From Gaiellasilicea sp963707575 (lineage in GTDB: Bacteria; Actinomycetota; Thermoleophilia; Gaiellales; Gaiellaceae), in contig OY970171.1 of the NCBI GenBank assembly GCA_963707575.1, positions 1,860,001-1,924,000 of the forward strand: 64,000 nucleotides of DNA. Reading direction: 5' to 3'. The translations under genes were made by a program, and so were the position numbers. Below are positions 8,418-16,329 of the stretch, in pieces; the first letter of the stretch is position 1, and each line of letters opens with the position of its first letter. The notes under the pieces were generated by a model. That model saw only the letters and a list, made by a program, of their open reading frames with translations. It made no database searches and was not told where the DNA came from.

Positions 8418-10724
8418 GTGATCGACCACGAGCCGCCGGGCTTGAGCTTGATTTTGGAACTCGTTCGGCCGATTGACCTTCGCGTGAGCGCTTCGACGAA
8501 CCGCTATTCGAGCTCGCTCCTCCAGGCGACGCTCGACGCGACGGCGGACGGCATCGTCGTCGTCGACCGCAAGGGCGTCATGACGGTGTTCAACGAGCGC
8601 TTCCTCGAGCTCTGGCGTTTGCCGCGCGAGCTGGTGGAAGCCGGCGACGACGAGGCGACGATCGGCGTGGTGCTCGACCAGCTCACCGACCCGGAGCCGT
8701 TCCTGGCGCGGATCCGCGAGCTCAACGACGATCCGGCGGCGGAGAGCTGCGACGTGCTCGAGTTTCGCGACGGGCGGGTGTTCGAGCGCTACTCGGCTCC
8801 GCAGCGCCTCGACGGCGAGATCATCGGCCGGGTCTGGAGCTTCCGAGACGTGACCGAGCAACGGCGCGCCGAGGTTGCCCAGCAGCGCTCGGAGCAGCGC
8901 TTCCGCGAGACGCTGGAGAACGTCTCCCTCGTCGCAGCCAGCATCGACGCCGACGGCGTCGTCACGTTCGCGAACGACTTCCTCCTCGAGCTGACGGGCT
9001 GGACGCGCGCCGACGTCGTCGGTCACGACTGGTTCGAGCGCTTCGACGACGACGAGGACGTCCGCCGCGACTATTTCGAGTGCATGGCGAAGGGTGCGAT
9101 CAGGCCCCACTTCGAGAGCGCCATCCGCACGCGGCAGGGCGAGTTGCGCACGATCCGCTGGAGCAGCACGATCCAGTTTGACGTGACGGGTGCGCCTGCC
9201 GGGATCGTCACGATCGGGGAGGACGTGACCGAGCGCCGGGCGGCGGAGGAGGAGCTGCGCGTGCGCGAGGAGCACTTCCGCTCGCTGATCGAGAACGCCT
9301 CCGACGTGATCTGCGTGCTGACGCCGGACGGGACGAGCCTGTACGAGAGCCCCTCCGTGGAGCGCGTGCTCGGCTGGAAGCCCGAGGAGATCGTGGGCCA
9401 GGAGAACTTCGCCTTCCGCCACCCGGACGACGCCGAGCGGGCGGACGCCGCGTTCGCGGCGATCCTCGCGGGCGAGGTGGTGCCCCCAATGGAGCTGCGC
9501 CTGCGTCACCGCGACGGCCGCTGGCGCATCGTCGAGACCGTCGGGCGCCTGCGCGAGCAGGAAGGCCGTCCCGTGGTCATCCTCAACTACCGGGACGTGA
9601 CGGAGCGGCGCGAGCTCGAGGAGCAGCTGCTGCACGCGCAGAAGCTGGAGGCCGTGGGCCGGCTCGCGGGCGGCGTCGCCCATGACTTCAACAACCTGCT
9701 GACCGCGATCGGAGGCTACGCGGAGTTCCTGATCGCCGGCTTCGACGCCGACGATCCGCGGCGCGAGGACGCGCTCGAGATTGCGCGCGCTTCCACCCGC
9801 GCAGCCGCGCTCACCGGCCAGCTGCTTGCGTTCAGCCGCCGCCAGGTGCTCCGGCCGGAGGTGCTGGACGTGGGGCACGTCCTCGACGGCCTCGAGAACC
9901 TCCTCTCCCGCCTGCTCGGAGCGCACGTCACGCTGACCACGAGCGCCCAACCGGGCTGCTTCGTCGAGGCCGATCGCGGCCAGCTCGAGCAGGTGATCAC
10001 CAATCTCGCCGTGAACGCCCGCGACGCGATGCCCGGAGGCGGCAGGCTCTCGCTCGAGGCTCGCACGGTCGAGCGCGACGGGGCGTACGTCGAGCTGGCC
10101 GTCGCCGACACCGGGCACGGTATGGACGCAGAGACGCTGTCCCACATCTTCGAGCCGTTCTTCACCACGAAGAGCAAGGACGAGGGGACGGGTCTGGGCC
10201 TTGCGACGGTCTACGGGATCGTCACGCAGTCGGGCGGCGACGTCCTGGTGACGTCGGCGCCGAACGCCGGCTCGACGTTCCGGGTGCTGCTGCCGCTTTC
10301 CGGCGGCGCGGTCACGACACCGGCCGAGCCCGATCCGGAGCCGGTCTCCCGCGGCGCCGAGACGATCCTGCTCGTCGAGGACGAGGAGATGATCCGCCGG
10401 CTCGTGCGCGACGTGCTCACGCGAAGCGGCTACACGGTCTTCGACGCGCCTGCCGGCGCGGCAGCGCTCGAGCTGCTGCGCAGCCACGACGGCGAGATCG
10501 ACCTGCTCCTGACGGATGTGGTCATGCCCGGCATGAGCGGCCCGACACTGGCCAGGCTCGCCACCGACGAGCGCCCGTCGCTGCGCGTGCTCTTCACCTC
10601 GGGCTACACGAACGAGCCCGAGGAGATCGTGGACGCGCCCGACAGCGCCTTCCTCGGCAAGCCGTTCTCCCCGCACGAGCTCGTCGCCAAGGTGCGCGAG
10701 GTGCTCGAGCCTGTGACCTCCTAG
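8418..10724 (+). CDS. Hybrid sensor histidine kinase: PAS-PAS-PAS-HisKA-HATPase-REC
   Basis: About 768 residues from GTG 8418; GTG 8484 (746 residues) is equally possible. No membrane segment, so a cytoplasmic sensor. Three PAS domains, each ending in a DVTER-type motif, cover roughly residues 30-400. Then comes the dimerisation helix with the phospho-acceptor His in GGVAHDFNNLL, an HATPase domain (NLAVNARDAMPGGG, ADTGHGMDAE, GTGLGLATVYGIV) and a C-terminal receiver domain with Asp in LLLTDVVMPGMSG and Lys in FLGKPFS. The HDFNNLL kinase type plus fused receiver suggests an internal relay. The next gene, convergent, is an HD-GYP response regulator and may be the output partner. Confidence 0.92.
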   Translation: MIDHEPPGLSLILELVRPIDLRVSASTNRYSSSLLQATLDATADGIVVVDRKGVMTVFNERFLELWRLPRELVEAGDDEATIGVVLDQLTDPEPFLARIRELNDDPAAESCDVLEFRDGRVFERYSAPQRLDGEIIGRVWSFRDVTEQRRAEVAQQRSEQRFRETLENVSLVAASIDADGVVTFANDFLLELTGWTRADVVGHDWFERFDDDEDVRRDYFECMAKGAIRPHFESAIRTRQGELRTIRWSSTIQFDVTGAPAGIVTIGEDVTERRAAEEELRVREEHFRSLIENASDVICVLTPDGTSLYESPSVERVLGWKPEEIVGQENFAFRHPDDAERADAAFAAILAGEVVPPMELRLRHRDGRWRIVETVGRLREQEGRPVVILNYRDVTERRELEEQLLHAQKLEAVGRLAGGVAHDFNNLLTAIGGYAEFLIAGFDADDPRREDALEIARASTRAAALTGQLLAFSRRQVLRPEVLDVGHVLDGLENLLSRLLGAHVTLTTSAQPGCFVEADRGQLEQVITNLAVNARDAMPGGGRLSLEARTVERDGAYVELAVADTGHGMDAETLSHIFEPFFTTKSKDEGTGLGLATVYGIVTQSGGDVLVTSAPNAGSTFRVLLPLSGGAVTTPAEPDPEPVSRGAETILLVEDEEMIRRLVRDVLTRSGYTVFDAPAGAAALELLRSHDGEIDLLLTDVVMPGMSGPTLARLATDERPSLRVLFTSGYTNEPEEIVDAPDSAFLGKPFSPHELVAKVREVLEPVTS

Positions 10725-11851
10725 GGCCTGGTCCAGCTGCGTCGCCGGGCGGGCTCGATCCGGAGGCCGTCGGCCGTCGCCCGCCGGATCGCGAGCACCT
10801 CGTCGAACGCGCCGAAGAAGAGGTCGAGCAGCCCTGCGTCGAACTGCGTCCCGCGTCCTCCGAGCATGAGCGTGCGCGCCTCGTCGGGCTGGAAGGCGGG
10901 GCGGTAGACGCGGTCCGAGGTGAGCGCGTCGAAGACGTCGGCGACGGCTGCGATCCGGCCTTCGATCGGGATCTCCTCACCGACAAGGCTGTGCGGATAG
11001 CCGGCGCCGTCGATCCGCTCGTGGTGGGTGAGCGCCATCAACGCGGCGAGGTCGAGCAGCTCGACGTTCGAGCCGGCCAGGATGCGGTGGCCCATCTCCG
11101 CGTGCGCCTCCATCACCTGCCGCTCCTCGTCCGTCAGCGCGCCCGGCTTCAGCAGGATCCGGTCCGGGATCCCGATCTTGCCCACGTCGTGCATCGGGCT
11201 CGCGATCCGGATCAGCTCGGCATGGTCGGCGTCGAAGCCGGCGAGCCGCGCGAGCAGGGCGCAGTAGAGGCTCATGCGGACGATGTGCTGGCCTGTCTCG
11301 TGGTCGCGGAACTCGGCCGCCCACGAGAGCCGGCGGATCGTCTCCTCGCGCAGCCGTCGAGCCTCGCCCTCCGACGCCTCGAGCCGGGCGATCGTGTCGC
11401 GCAGCGTCGAGGTGCGCTCGAGCACGGCCTGCTCGAGCCGGTCGCGGTGGTGACGGTTCTCGAGCTCGAGCGCCCGGCGGCGCAGGGCGTTGACGACGTT
11501 GATCAGCAGCTCGTTGGCCTTGAACGGCTTCAGCACGTAGCCGTACGCGCCCTGCGCGAGCGCGGCCTCGGCGATGCGATGGTCGTCGACACCGGTAACC
11601 AAGACGACGGCGGTGTCCGGGTAGTCCAGGTGCACCTCGTGCGCGAAATCGAAGCCCGACTCGCCGGGCATGTTGACGTCGCTCAGGAGCAGCGCGAACG
11701 CCTTGGTGGAGAGCTGTCGCCGTGCCTCCGCGGGGCTCTCCGCGGTCACGCACTCGTAGCCCTGCGCGCCCAGCAGGCGCGCCAGCAGCTTGCGGATCGG
11801 CTCCTCGTCGTCGACGACGAGAATCCGCTCGATCTCGGCCAGCAGGTGCAT
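10721..11851 (-). CDS. Response regulator with HD-GYP phosphodiesterase domain
   Basis: 376 residues. N-terminal receiver (ILVVDDEEPIRK, phospho-acceptor Asp in LLLSDVNMPGESG, Lys in VLKPFKANELL), a coiled-coil linker, then a canonical HD-GYP domain with SPMHDVGKIGIPDRIL and HHERIDGAGYP. Family members hydrolyse cyclic di-GMP (some act on cGAMP). An AGGAGG directly abuts the chosen ATG, leaving no spacer, so the true start may be different. The stop is shared with the convergent hybrid kinase through CTAG. Confidence 0.9.
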   Translation of the reverse strand: MHLLAEIERILVVDDEEPIRKLLARLLGAQGYECVTAESPAEARRQLSTKAFALLLSDVNMPGESGFDFAHEVHLDYPDTAVVLVTGVDDHRIAEAALAQGAYGYVLKPFKANELLINVVNALRRRALELENRHHRDRLEQAVLERTSTLRDTIARLEASEGEARRLREETIRRLSWAAEFRDHETGQHIVRMSLYCALLARLAGFDADHAELIRIASPMHDVGKIGIPDRILLKPGALTDEERQVMEAHAEMGHRILAGSNVELLDLAALMALTHHERIDGAGYPHSLVGEEIPIEGRIAAVADVFDALTSDRVYRPAFQPDEARTLMLGGRGTQFDAGLLDLFFGAFDEVLAIRRATADGLRIEPARRRSWTRP

Positions 11852-11909
11852 CCTCCTGTCATCGGCTGCTGTGCCGCCGAATGGAGCGGATCTGAGCGAG
11901 AGTACGCCG

Positions 11910-13349
11910 ATGAGGCGTCCCACCGTCCTCCGCCACGCGATGGTGGCCACGAGCCACCCGTTGGCGACGCGCGCCGGGGTGCGCGCCCTCGAGCGGGGTG
12001 GGAACGCGGTCGATGCTGCTCTCGCGGCCGCGGCGATGCTCTGCGTCGCCGAGCCGGGCCACACCGGGATCGGCGGCGACCTCTTCGCGCAGGTCTGGTG
12101 GCAGGGCGAGCTGCACGGGCTCAACGCCTCGGGCCGCTCGCCGGCGGAGCTGCCCGAGCTCCGCGTGCACGCCTTCGGGCCGCGCTCGGTGACGGTGCCC
12201 GGCGCGGTGCGCGGCTGGGCCGACCTGGCCGAGCGCTACGGAAACCTCGGGCTCGACGCCGCCCTCGCTGGTGCGATCGAGGCGGCCGAGCGCGGTGTGG
12301 CCGCGACCGAACGGGTGGCGGAGAGCTGGGCCGCCACCGAGCGTGCGCCCCGGCCGGCGCCGCGGGTGGGGGAGGTCTACGCGTTGCCCGACCTCGCGCG
12401 CACGTTGCGGCTGATCGAGCGCGACGGCCCGGAGGGCTTCTACGCCGGCGAGGTGGCCGAGGCGATCGCCGCCTCGTCGTGGCTGGCCGTCGAGGATCTC
12501 GCCGCGCACGGCTCGGAGTGGGTCGAGCCGCTGCGCGCGCGCTACCGCGGCGTCGAGGTGTGCGAGCTGCCGCCGAACGGGCAGGGCGCCGCGGCGCTGA
12601 TCGCGCTCGGGCTGGCGGAGGGGCTGCCCGACACGCTGCACTCCCGGATCGAGGCGACGAAGCTTGCCTTGGCCGACGTCTACGGGTGGGTTGCCGACGA
12701 GCCCTTGCCGGAGTTCCTGCTCGACGCGGAGCACCTCGCCGCGCGCCGCGCCCTCGTTTCGCCCGAGCGGGCGCTCGAGCCGGAGCCCTCCTCGCTGCCG
12801 CGCGGCGGCACGACGTATCTCTGTGCCGTCGACGGCGACCGCAACGCCGTCTCGCTGATCCAGTCCACGTACGAGCACTTCGGCTCGGGCGTGCTCGCCG
12901 GCGACACCGGCGTCATGCTCCAGAACCGCGGCGCCTGCTTCGTCGAGACGGAGGGCCACCCGAACCGGCTCGCCCCCGGGAAGCGCCCCTTCCACACGAT
13001 CATCCCCGGGATGCTGCTGCGCGACGGTGCCCTGCTCGGCCCGTTCGGGGTCATGGGCGGCGCGATGCAGGCGCAGGGGCACGTGCAGCTCCTGCACGCG
13101 CTCCTCGACCGCGGCCTCGACCCCCAGCGCGCCCTCGACGAGCCGCGCTTCCGCGTGGAAGTGGGGAAGCAGGTGGCGCTCGAGCCGGGCCTCTGGGTCG
13201 AAGCGCCCGAGCTGCGCGCACTCGGCCACGAGCTCGAGCTCGCCGAGAGCGAGCACGGCTTCGGCGTCGGCCAGTGCATCCTCGTGGACGGCGACGCCCT
13301 CGTCGGCGGCTCGGACGGCCGCGGCGACGGGCACGTTTCCGGGTTGTAG
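11910..13349 (+). CDS. Gamma-glutamyltranspeptidase family protein
   Basis: 479 residues from ATG 11910, 58 bases from the divergent HD-GYP regulator. N-terminal block ATSHPLATRAGVRALERGGNAVDAALA and GHTGIGGDLFAQVW are typical of GGT. The autocatalytic nucleophile is Thr301 in GGTTYLCAVD, where most GGTs have TTH, so the His is replaced by Tyr. C-terminal GVMGGAMQAQGHVQLL also fits. Family members cleave gamma-glutamyl bonds, for example in glutathione, or act as cephalosporin-acylase-like enzymes. No signal peptide is seen, so it may be cytoplasmic. It is shorter than E. coli GGT. Confidence 0.88.
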   Translation: MRRPTVLRHAMVATSHPLATRAGVRALERGGNAVDAALAAAAMLCVAEPGHTGIGGDLFAQVWWQGELHGLNASGRSPAELPELRVHAFGPRSVTVPGAVRGWADLAERYGNLGLDAALAGAIEAAERGVAATERVAESWAATERAPRPAPRVGEVYALPDLARTLRLIERDGPEGFYAGEVAEAIAASSWLAVEDLAAHGSEWVEPLRARYRGVEVCELPPNGQGAAALIALGLAEGLPDTLHSRIEATKLALADVYGWVADEPLPEFLLDAEHLAARRALVSPERALEPEPSSLPRGGTTYLCAVDGDRNAVSLIQSTYEHFGSGVLAGDTGVMLQNRGACFVETEGHPNRLAPGKRPFHTIIPGMLLRDGALLGPFGVMGGAMQAQGHVQLLHALLDRGLDPQRALDEPRFRVEVGKQVALEPGLWVEAPELRALGHELELAESEHGFGVGQCILVDGDALVGGSDGRGDGHVSGL

Positions 13350-13351
13350 TT

Positions 13352-13369
13352 GTTTGACTCCATGAGCGA
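13352..13369. repeat. Left copy of an 18-bp direct repeat bounding an accessory block
   Basis: gtttgactccatgagcga, identical to bases 15410-15427 in the same orientation. It begins two bases after the gamma-glutamyltranspeptidase stop. The pair encloses about 2 kb of small hypothetical genes. It may be a target duplication or attachment-site pair; no integrase is present between the copies. The rest of 13370-13556 holds nothing I recognise. Confidence 0.75.
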
Positions 13370-13556
13370 TCACCTTACGTCGACATATGCGGCTCATGCT
13401 GTCTCCTAGCTTCCGGGACGGCCCTCCGGCACATCGACATGTCGCTGCGTGACGTCCCGTGACGCCGTCGTCGTGCCTCCCGGTTTCGTGCGGGTTGCGC
13501 GGAGGGGCTGAGGTAGGCCGTAGTCTCGGGCGTCAAGCGAATCAAGGGGTGACCAG

Positions 13557-13853
13557 ATGGGCCTACGCGACAAGCGCGAAGAACTGCAGGACGAGAAGCA
13601 GGAGCGTGAGGAACGCGACGCCAACCCAGACGAGCAATGGGAATACCTGGCTCGGAATCTCGACAAGGTGCCGGGTATGGCCCTGGAGGACGACTTCAAC
13701 AAGCGCGGGCAGAAGGGCTGGGAGTTCGTGGCCGTGGCGAAGGACTACGCGAATCTCAAGCGCGCTCCGAGTAGCCTGGGTCTGAGCTACCCGGACGACC
13801 CCACACAGGATGTCGTCGGCGGCGCTATGGGAGTAGCCGCTGGGAGGAGCTAG
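13557..13853 (+). CDS. Small DUF4177-like protein
   Basis: 98 residues. A very charged N-terminal helix (RDKREELQDEKQEREERD) precedes a short domain with WEYLARNLDKV and RGQKGWEFVAVAKDYANLKR. The pattern 'W-E-Y ... G-W-E-F/L-V ... K-R' resembles DUF4177 proteins, which are small beta proteins of unknown role. The match is by eye only. ATG start; AGGGGTGA lies 9-16 bases upstream. It sits alone on the plus strand inside the repeat-bounded block. Confidence 0.55.
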   Translation: MGLRDKREELQDEKQEREERDANPDEQWEYLARNLDKVPGMALEDDFNKRGQKGWEFVAVAKDYANLKRAPSSLGLSYPDDPTQDVVGGAMGVAAGRS

Positions 13854-14007
13854 GCGTGGCCGTCCCGCCTTGCGACTGATTGACGATCGGCCACGCATAC
13901 GTGAAGCCGCGAGGGTCGATGATCTGCAGAACGGCCTCGATCGCATCATCTCTGAGGGACATGAGAGAAGCTAACTCGTGGCGCGCGGCGCGCTCCAATT
14001 GAGCCAA
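13825..14007 (-). CDS. Possible small protein downstream of HEPN-like gene
   Basis: 60 residues if translation starts at TTG 14007. The frame is open slightly further upstream, to an in-frame TGA inside the preceding gene. It reads as an amphipathic helix (AQLERAARHELASLMS) followed by DAIEAVLQIIDPRGFTYAWP, which looks protein-like rather than random. It follows the HEPN-like gene by 16 bases on the same strand and overlaps the end of the DUF4177-like gene. No strong ribosome site is visible. It may be real or a gene remnant. Confidence 0.35.
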   Translation of the reverse strand: MAQLERAARHELASLMSLRDDAIEAVLQIIDPRGFTYAWPIVNQSQGGTATPSSSQRLLP

Positions 14008-14023
14008 GAGCCACTCAAGACGT

Positions 14024-14563
14024 TCAGAACAAGACTCTCAATGAAGATGACTGTTTCTTCTCTGCCGAGCCGGTATTGCGTGGGGTGGCCCAGAGGTTTC
14101 GCAGGTCCAGCCGCTCGTGCAGCACCTTCCGCGCGTTCCGATTGAGCATCCCAGCGTCTTCTCCGAGCGTGATGAAGTCGCGCTCGCCCAGGTAGAGAAA
14201 GTCGTCCTGCTTCTTGATTTCCCGGTACTTCCTCGACGTACCGAACCGAGCGAGGTTCGCAGCCTCGAAGTCACGCACGCCTCCCCTGTGCGAACCCGCG
14301 ACGTCGTACATGTGCTGCATCACCGCGGCCCACACCATGAGGATCCCAGCGCGATACAGGCGGTGCTCGTAGCAGGCGAGAGCCTCAGCCAGATACGGTC
14401 GGTAGGCCGCTGGGGCCTGCGCGACCGCTTCTTCCAGGGACTCGAGAGCGGCGGCGGGAGACTCCTGCTCGGCGTCCGAGACTTCGGTTCCGGACTCGTG
14501 CTGTAGCTGCCGGAGTCCGGCGAGGAGCTGCTCTACGCCCGGATCAAGTCCATCAGCCGCCAT
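14024..14563 (-). CDS. HEPN-like helical protein, unknown function
   Basis: 179 residues, mainly helical. ALACYEHRLYRAGILMVWAAVMQHMYD and the later LNRNARKVLHERLDLRNLWATP have the spacing of a HEPN fold: a paired-helix N-terminal core and a C-terminal LRN motif. In ribonuclease HEPNs the motif is R-x4-6-H. Here RN is followed by LWATP with no histidine, so catalytic activity is doubtful. HEPN proteins are common in toxin-antitoxin, abortive-infection and defence loci. The ATG overlaps the tail of the preceding interrupted DUF5343-like frame by 11 bases, suggesting translational coupling. Family call is by inspection only. Confidence 0.5.
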   Translation of the reverse strand: MAADGLDPGVEQLLAGLRQLQHESGTEVSDAEQESPAAALESLEEAVAQAPAAYRPYLAEALACYEHRLYRAGILMVWAAVMQHMYDVAGSHRGGVRDFEAANLARFGTSRKYREIKKQDDFLYLGERDFITLGEDAGMLNRNARKVLHERLDLRNLWATPRNTGSAEKKQSSSLRVLF

Positions 14564-14747
14564 TCGACGGGACGTCGCCCTGCGGGAGGAGGTATTTCCT
14601 CATGTTCTTGAAGATCTCCTCGATCGTCGCGGGCTTCGCGTCGGCGGCGATATGGATCTCCACGTTCACATTGATACCGGCGCCGACCGACACAGCGGGG
14701 GCGGGCGGTGACGCGGGCGGGAGAGTTGGCGCTTCCTCCTGCTTAGG
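14553..14747 (-). pseudogene. In-frame 3' continuation of the DUF5343-like gene beyond TGA
   Basis: Reading straight on after TGA (14748-14750) in the same frame gives 64 sense codons: a Pro/Ala-rich linker, then INVNVEIHIAADAKPATIEE and IFKNMRKYLLP, ending SNGG-TGA. DUF5343-type proteins, as I recall them, end in a very similar 'N-I-x-I-H-I-x-x-D-A ... I-F-x-N-M-x-K-x-L' strand-helix unit. No other good start codon initiates this segment except an internal ATG near its end. It overlaps the ATG of the HEPN-like gene, which would keep coupling intact. The TGA is followed by C, a stop context known to be leaky. Confidence 0.55.
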
Positions 14748-15311
14748 TCATTCAACCTTCTTTGGCGGGGATTCCGCTGCGACGAACGCCGCTAGGTTTT
14801 CGCGATCGATCTCCAAATGTGTTTCGCGTCCGATGCCGGCGGCAGTGAACTTCCCGAGTCCAGCCAGATCCGCCACTCGGAGGAAGAACACTGACGCGTC
14901 CCCGAGAGAGTCACCGGTCACGCCCGCACTTTCCTCCGAAAGGCTGTCATGCCAGTGGTTCGCCACGTCGGTCTTGGTCGCAACATCCTTCTTGTGCGTG
15001 TAGTGGAGCCATTCGACAGTCGCGTGATAGAGCGGGATTTCCCTAATGCGGTCGGCCATTGCGGTCGCCTGACCTGCGGGATCAGCGTCTGCGTAAGAAC
15101 GGCCATCGCCAGTCAGCTTGACGTTGTCCCCATCCCGCTCGATCAACCCCAGGTATCGCATGGCGTCGATCTTGCGGGCTCCGGTGTGCTTGGAGGGCAG
15201 GCGCTTACGGAGTGCTTCGACTGACGTCCAACCAATCTGAGACTTCAGGAATCCGACGACGACGTTGATGTCCTCGGACGTCGTCTTGGTCGGTGGAGCG
15301 AAGGTGGCCAT
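14748..15311 (-). CDS. DUF5343-like protein (ends at an internal TGA)
   Basis: 187 residues from ATG 15311. Contains two winged-helix-like segments: SVEALRKRLPSKHTGARKIDAMRYLGLIERDG and, later, SLGDASVFFLRVADLAGLGKF. This resembles the DUF5343 family of uncharacterised bacterial/archaeal proteins. The frame ends KKVE-TGA in a proline-rich linker, but the same frame continues without further stops for 64 codons with a sequence that fits the family's C-terminal end. The gene is probably a nonsense-interrupted, or read-through, version of a 252-codon gene. Cotranscribed with the HEPN-like gene. Confidence 0.6.
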   Translation of the reverse strand: MATFAPPTKTTSEDINVVVGFLKSQIGWTSVEALRKRLPSKHTGARKIDAMRYLGLIERDGDNVKLTGDGRSYADADPAGQATAMADRIREIPLYHATVEWLHYTHKKDVATKTDVANHWHDSLSEESAGVTGDSLGDASVFFLRVADLAGLGKFTAAGIGRETHLEIDRENLAAFVAAESPPKKVE

Positions 15312-15409
15312 TCCGGGCACGCTACGCGGCTGTGCGGACGTTCTGGGTTGCACGATGCTTTGCGGAGACCGCGAGTTCCGCTTCTCGAGCAGCCGCAGCG
15401 GAGATCCTC

Positions 15410-15427
15410 GTTTGACTCCATGAGCGA
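15410..15427. repeat. Right copy of the 18-bp direct repeat
   Basis: Same 18 bases as 13352-13369, same orientation. It lies just past the 3' end of the minus-strand HD-GYP gene and about 100 bases upstream of the DUF5343-like start. The 98 bases between that start and this repeat hold nothing else I recognise. The two repeat copies each sit beside a flanking gene's stop codon, as expected if 2 kb had been inserted between those genes. Confidence 0.75.
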
Positions 15428-15435
15428 CGAACTGG

Positions 15436-16329
15436 TCAGGCCGTCGCTGCGGCGAGCTGCGGCGGATGCGTGCTTCTGAGAAGCCGCTCGACGCCGTCCC
15501 CGAAGAAGTCAAACTCAGGGCCCGACGCCATGCGGTAGTCCTCGCTTGCGCTCGCAAGCACGGCCTCGAACGCGGCGAGGACAGAAGTGTCGAACTGGCT
15601 TTCGACGGCCTGAGCGAGCCGCAGGCGAGCCACTCGGCTCGGCATTGCCTCACGGTAGGGCCTGTCGCTCGTCATCGCGTTGTAGGCATCGGCAACGGCG
15701 ATAATCCGCGACAGGAGCGGGATGTCGGTGTCAACGAGGTTGTCGGGATAGCCGTTACCGTCGATGCGTTCGTGGTGGTGTCTCACGATATGGGCGATCT
15801 CAGAGTAATCATCAACGTTGGCAAGAATGCGCTCACCGATTGCCGGGTGTTCTTGCATCGTGCGTCGTTCCTCCAACGTCAGAGCGCCCTCTTTTTCTAG
15901 AAGCCCAGGGGGCAGGCCGACCTTTCCGATGTCGTGCACGAGGCCGCAGAGGTGAACCCGCTGCTGCTCCTCGGCCGAAAGGCCCAAGCGTTTCGCGATG
16001 TCGCGAGAGTAGACAGCAACTGCCGCTGAATGGCCGGCCGTATATCGATCGCGCGCATCAAGCGTTGCGACTAGAGCGGCTGCGAAGGAAAGGTTAGCTC
16101 GCTCAAGGTGCGTATTCGCGGCAGAGAGCCCATCGGCAAGCCTGCGTTGCTCTTGATACAGACCGAAGGATCGATGAGCAGCGACTGCGGGAACGAAGAA
16201 CAATGCGAGCGTCCAAGGTGAAATCTCGCGATAGGCGAACGCAAGAAAGGCGACCACGGGCATCCACAGCGGCACTGTTGGAAGCACGACTGGAGCGAGG
16301 ACTCTACAGGACGTCGCGTACTCGGCCAT
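15436..16329 (-). CDS. HD-GYP phosphodiesterase domain protein (C-terminal half of a split gene)
   Basis: 297 residues from ATG 16329. Two to three hydrophobic segments (VVLPTVPLWMPVVAFLAFAY and the following LALFFVPAVAAHR), a coiled coil (YQEQRRLADGLSAANTHLER), then an HD-GYP domain with AGHSAAVAVYSR, GLVHDIGKVGLPPGLL and HHHERIDGNGYP. A cyclic di-GMP phosphodiesterase role is expected. Related full-length proteins carry more N-terminal membrane helices, and these are found in the overlapping upstream frame. AAGG lies 9 bases before the ATG, so independent translation is possible. Otherwise a +1 shift near 16306 would fuse the two. Confidence 0.8.
   Translation of the reverse strand: MAEYATSCRVLAPVVLPTVPLWMPVVAFLAFAYREISPWTLALFFVPAVAAHRSFGLYQEQRRLADGLSAANTHLERANLSFAAALVATLDARDRYTAGHSAAVAVYSRDIAKRLGLSAEEQQRVHLCGLVHDIGKVGLPPGLLEKEGALTLEERRTMQEHPAIGERILANVDDYSEIAHIVRHHHERIDGNGYPDNLVDTDIPLLSRIIAVADAYNAMTSDRPYREAMPSRVARLRLAQAVESQFDTSVLAAFEAVLASASEDYRMASGPEFDFFGDGVERLLRSTHPPQLAAATA

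Noticed and set aside
13352..13369. Repeat as a fragment of a tRNA T-arm and acceptor (gtttgactcc resembles gttcgactcc)
   Set aside because: Flanking bases do not form the T stem or an acceptor stem, and no tRNA gene is adjacent to either copy.
14748..14750. TGA as a selenocysteine codon
   Set aside because: The stop lies in a Pro-rich linker with no redox context, and I see no convincing selenocysteine insertion hairpin just downstream.
14602..15003. Plus-strand frame opposite the DUF5343-like gene, starting with a hydrophobic stretch
   Set aside because: Overlaps the minus-strand gene and its in-frame continuation, which have protein-like family features; the plus product becomes low complexity.
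16304..16329. Programmed +1 frameshift in the HD-GYP gene
   Set aside because: CTG-TAG has no good +1 re-pairing and no stimulator is evident; mutation, sequencing error or natural split is more likely.
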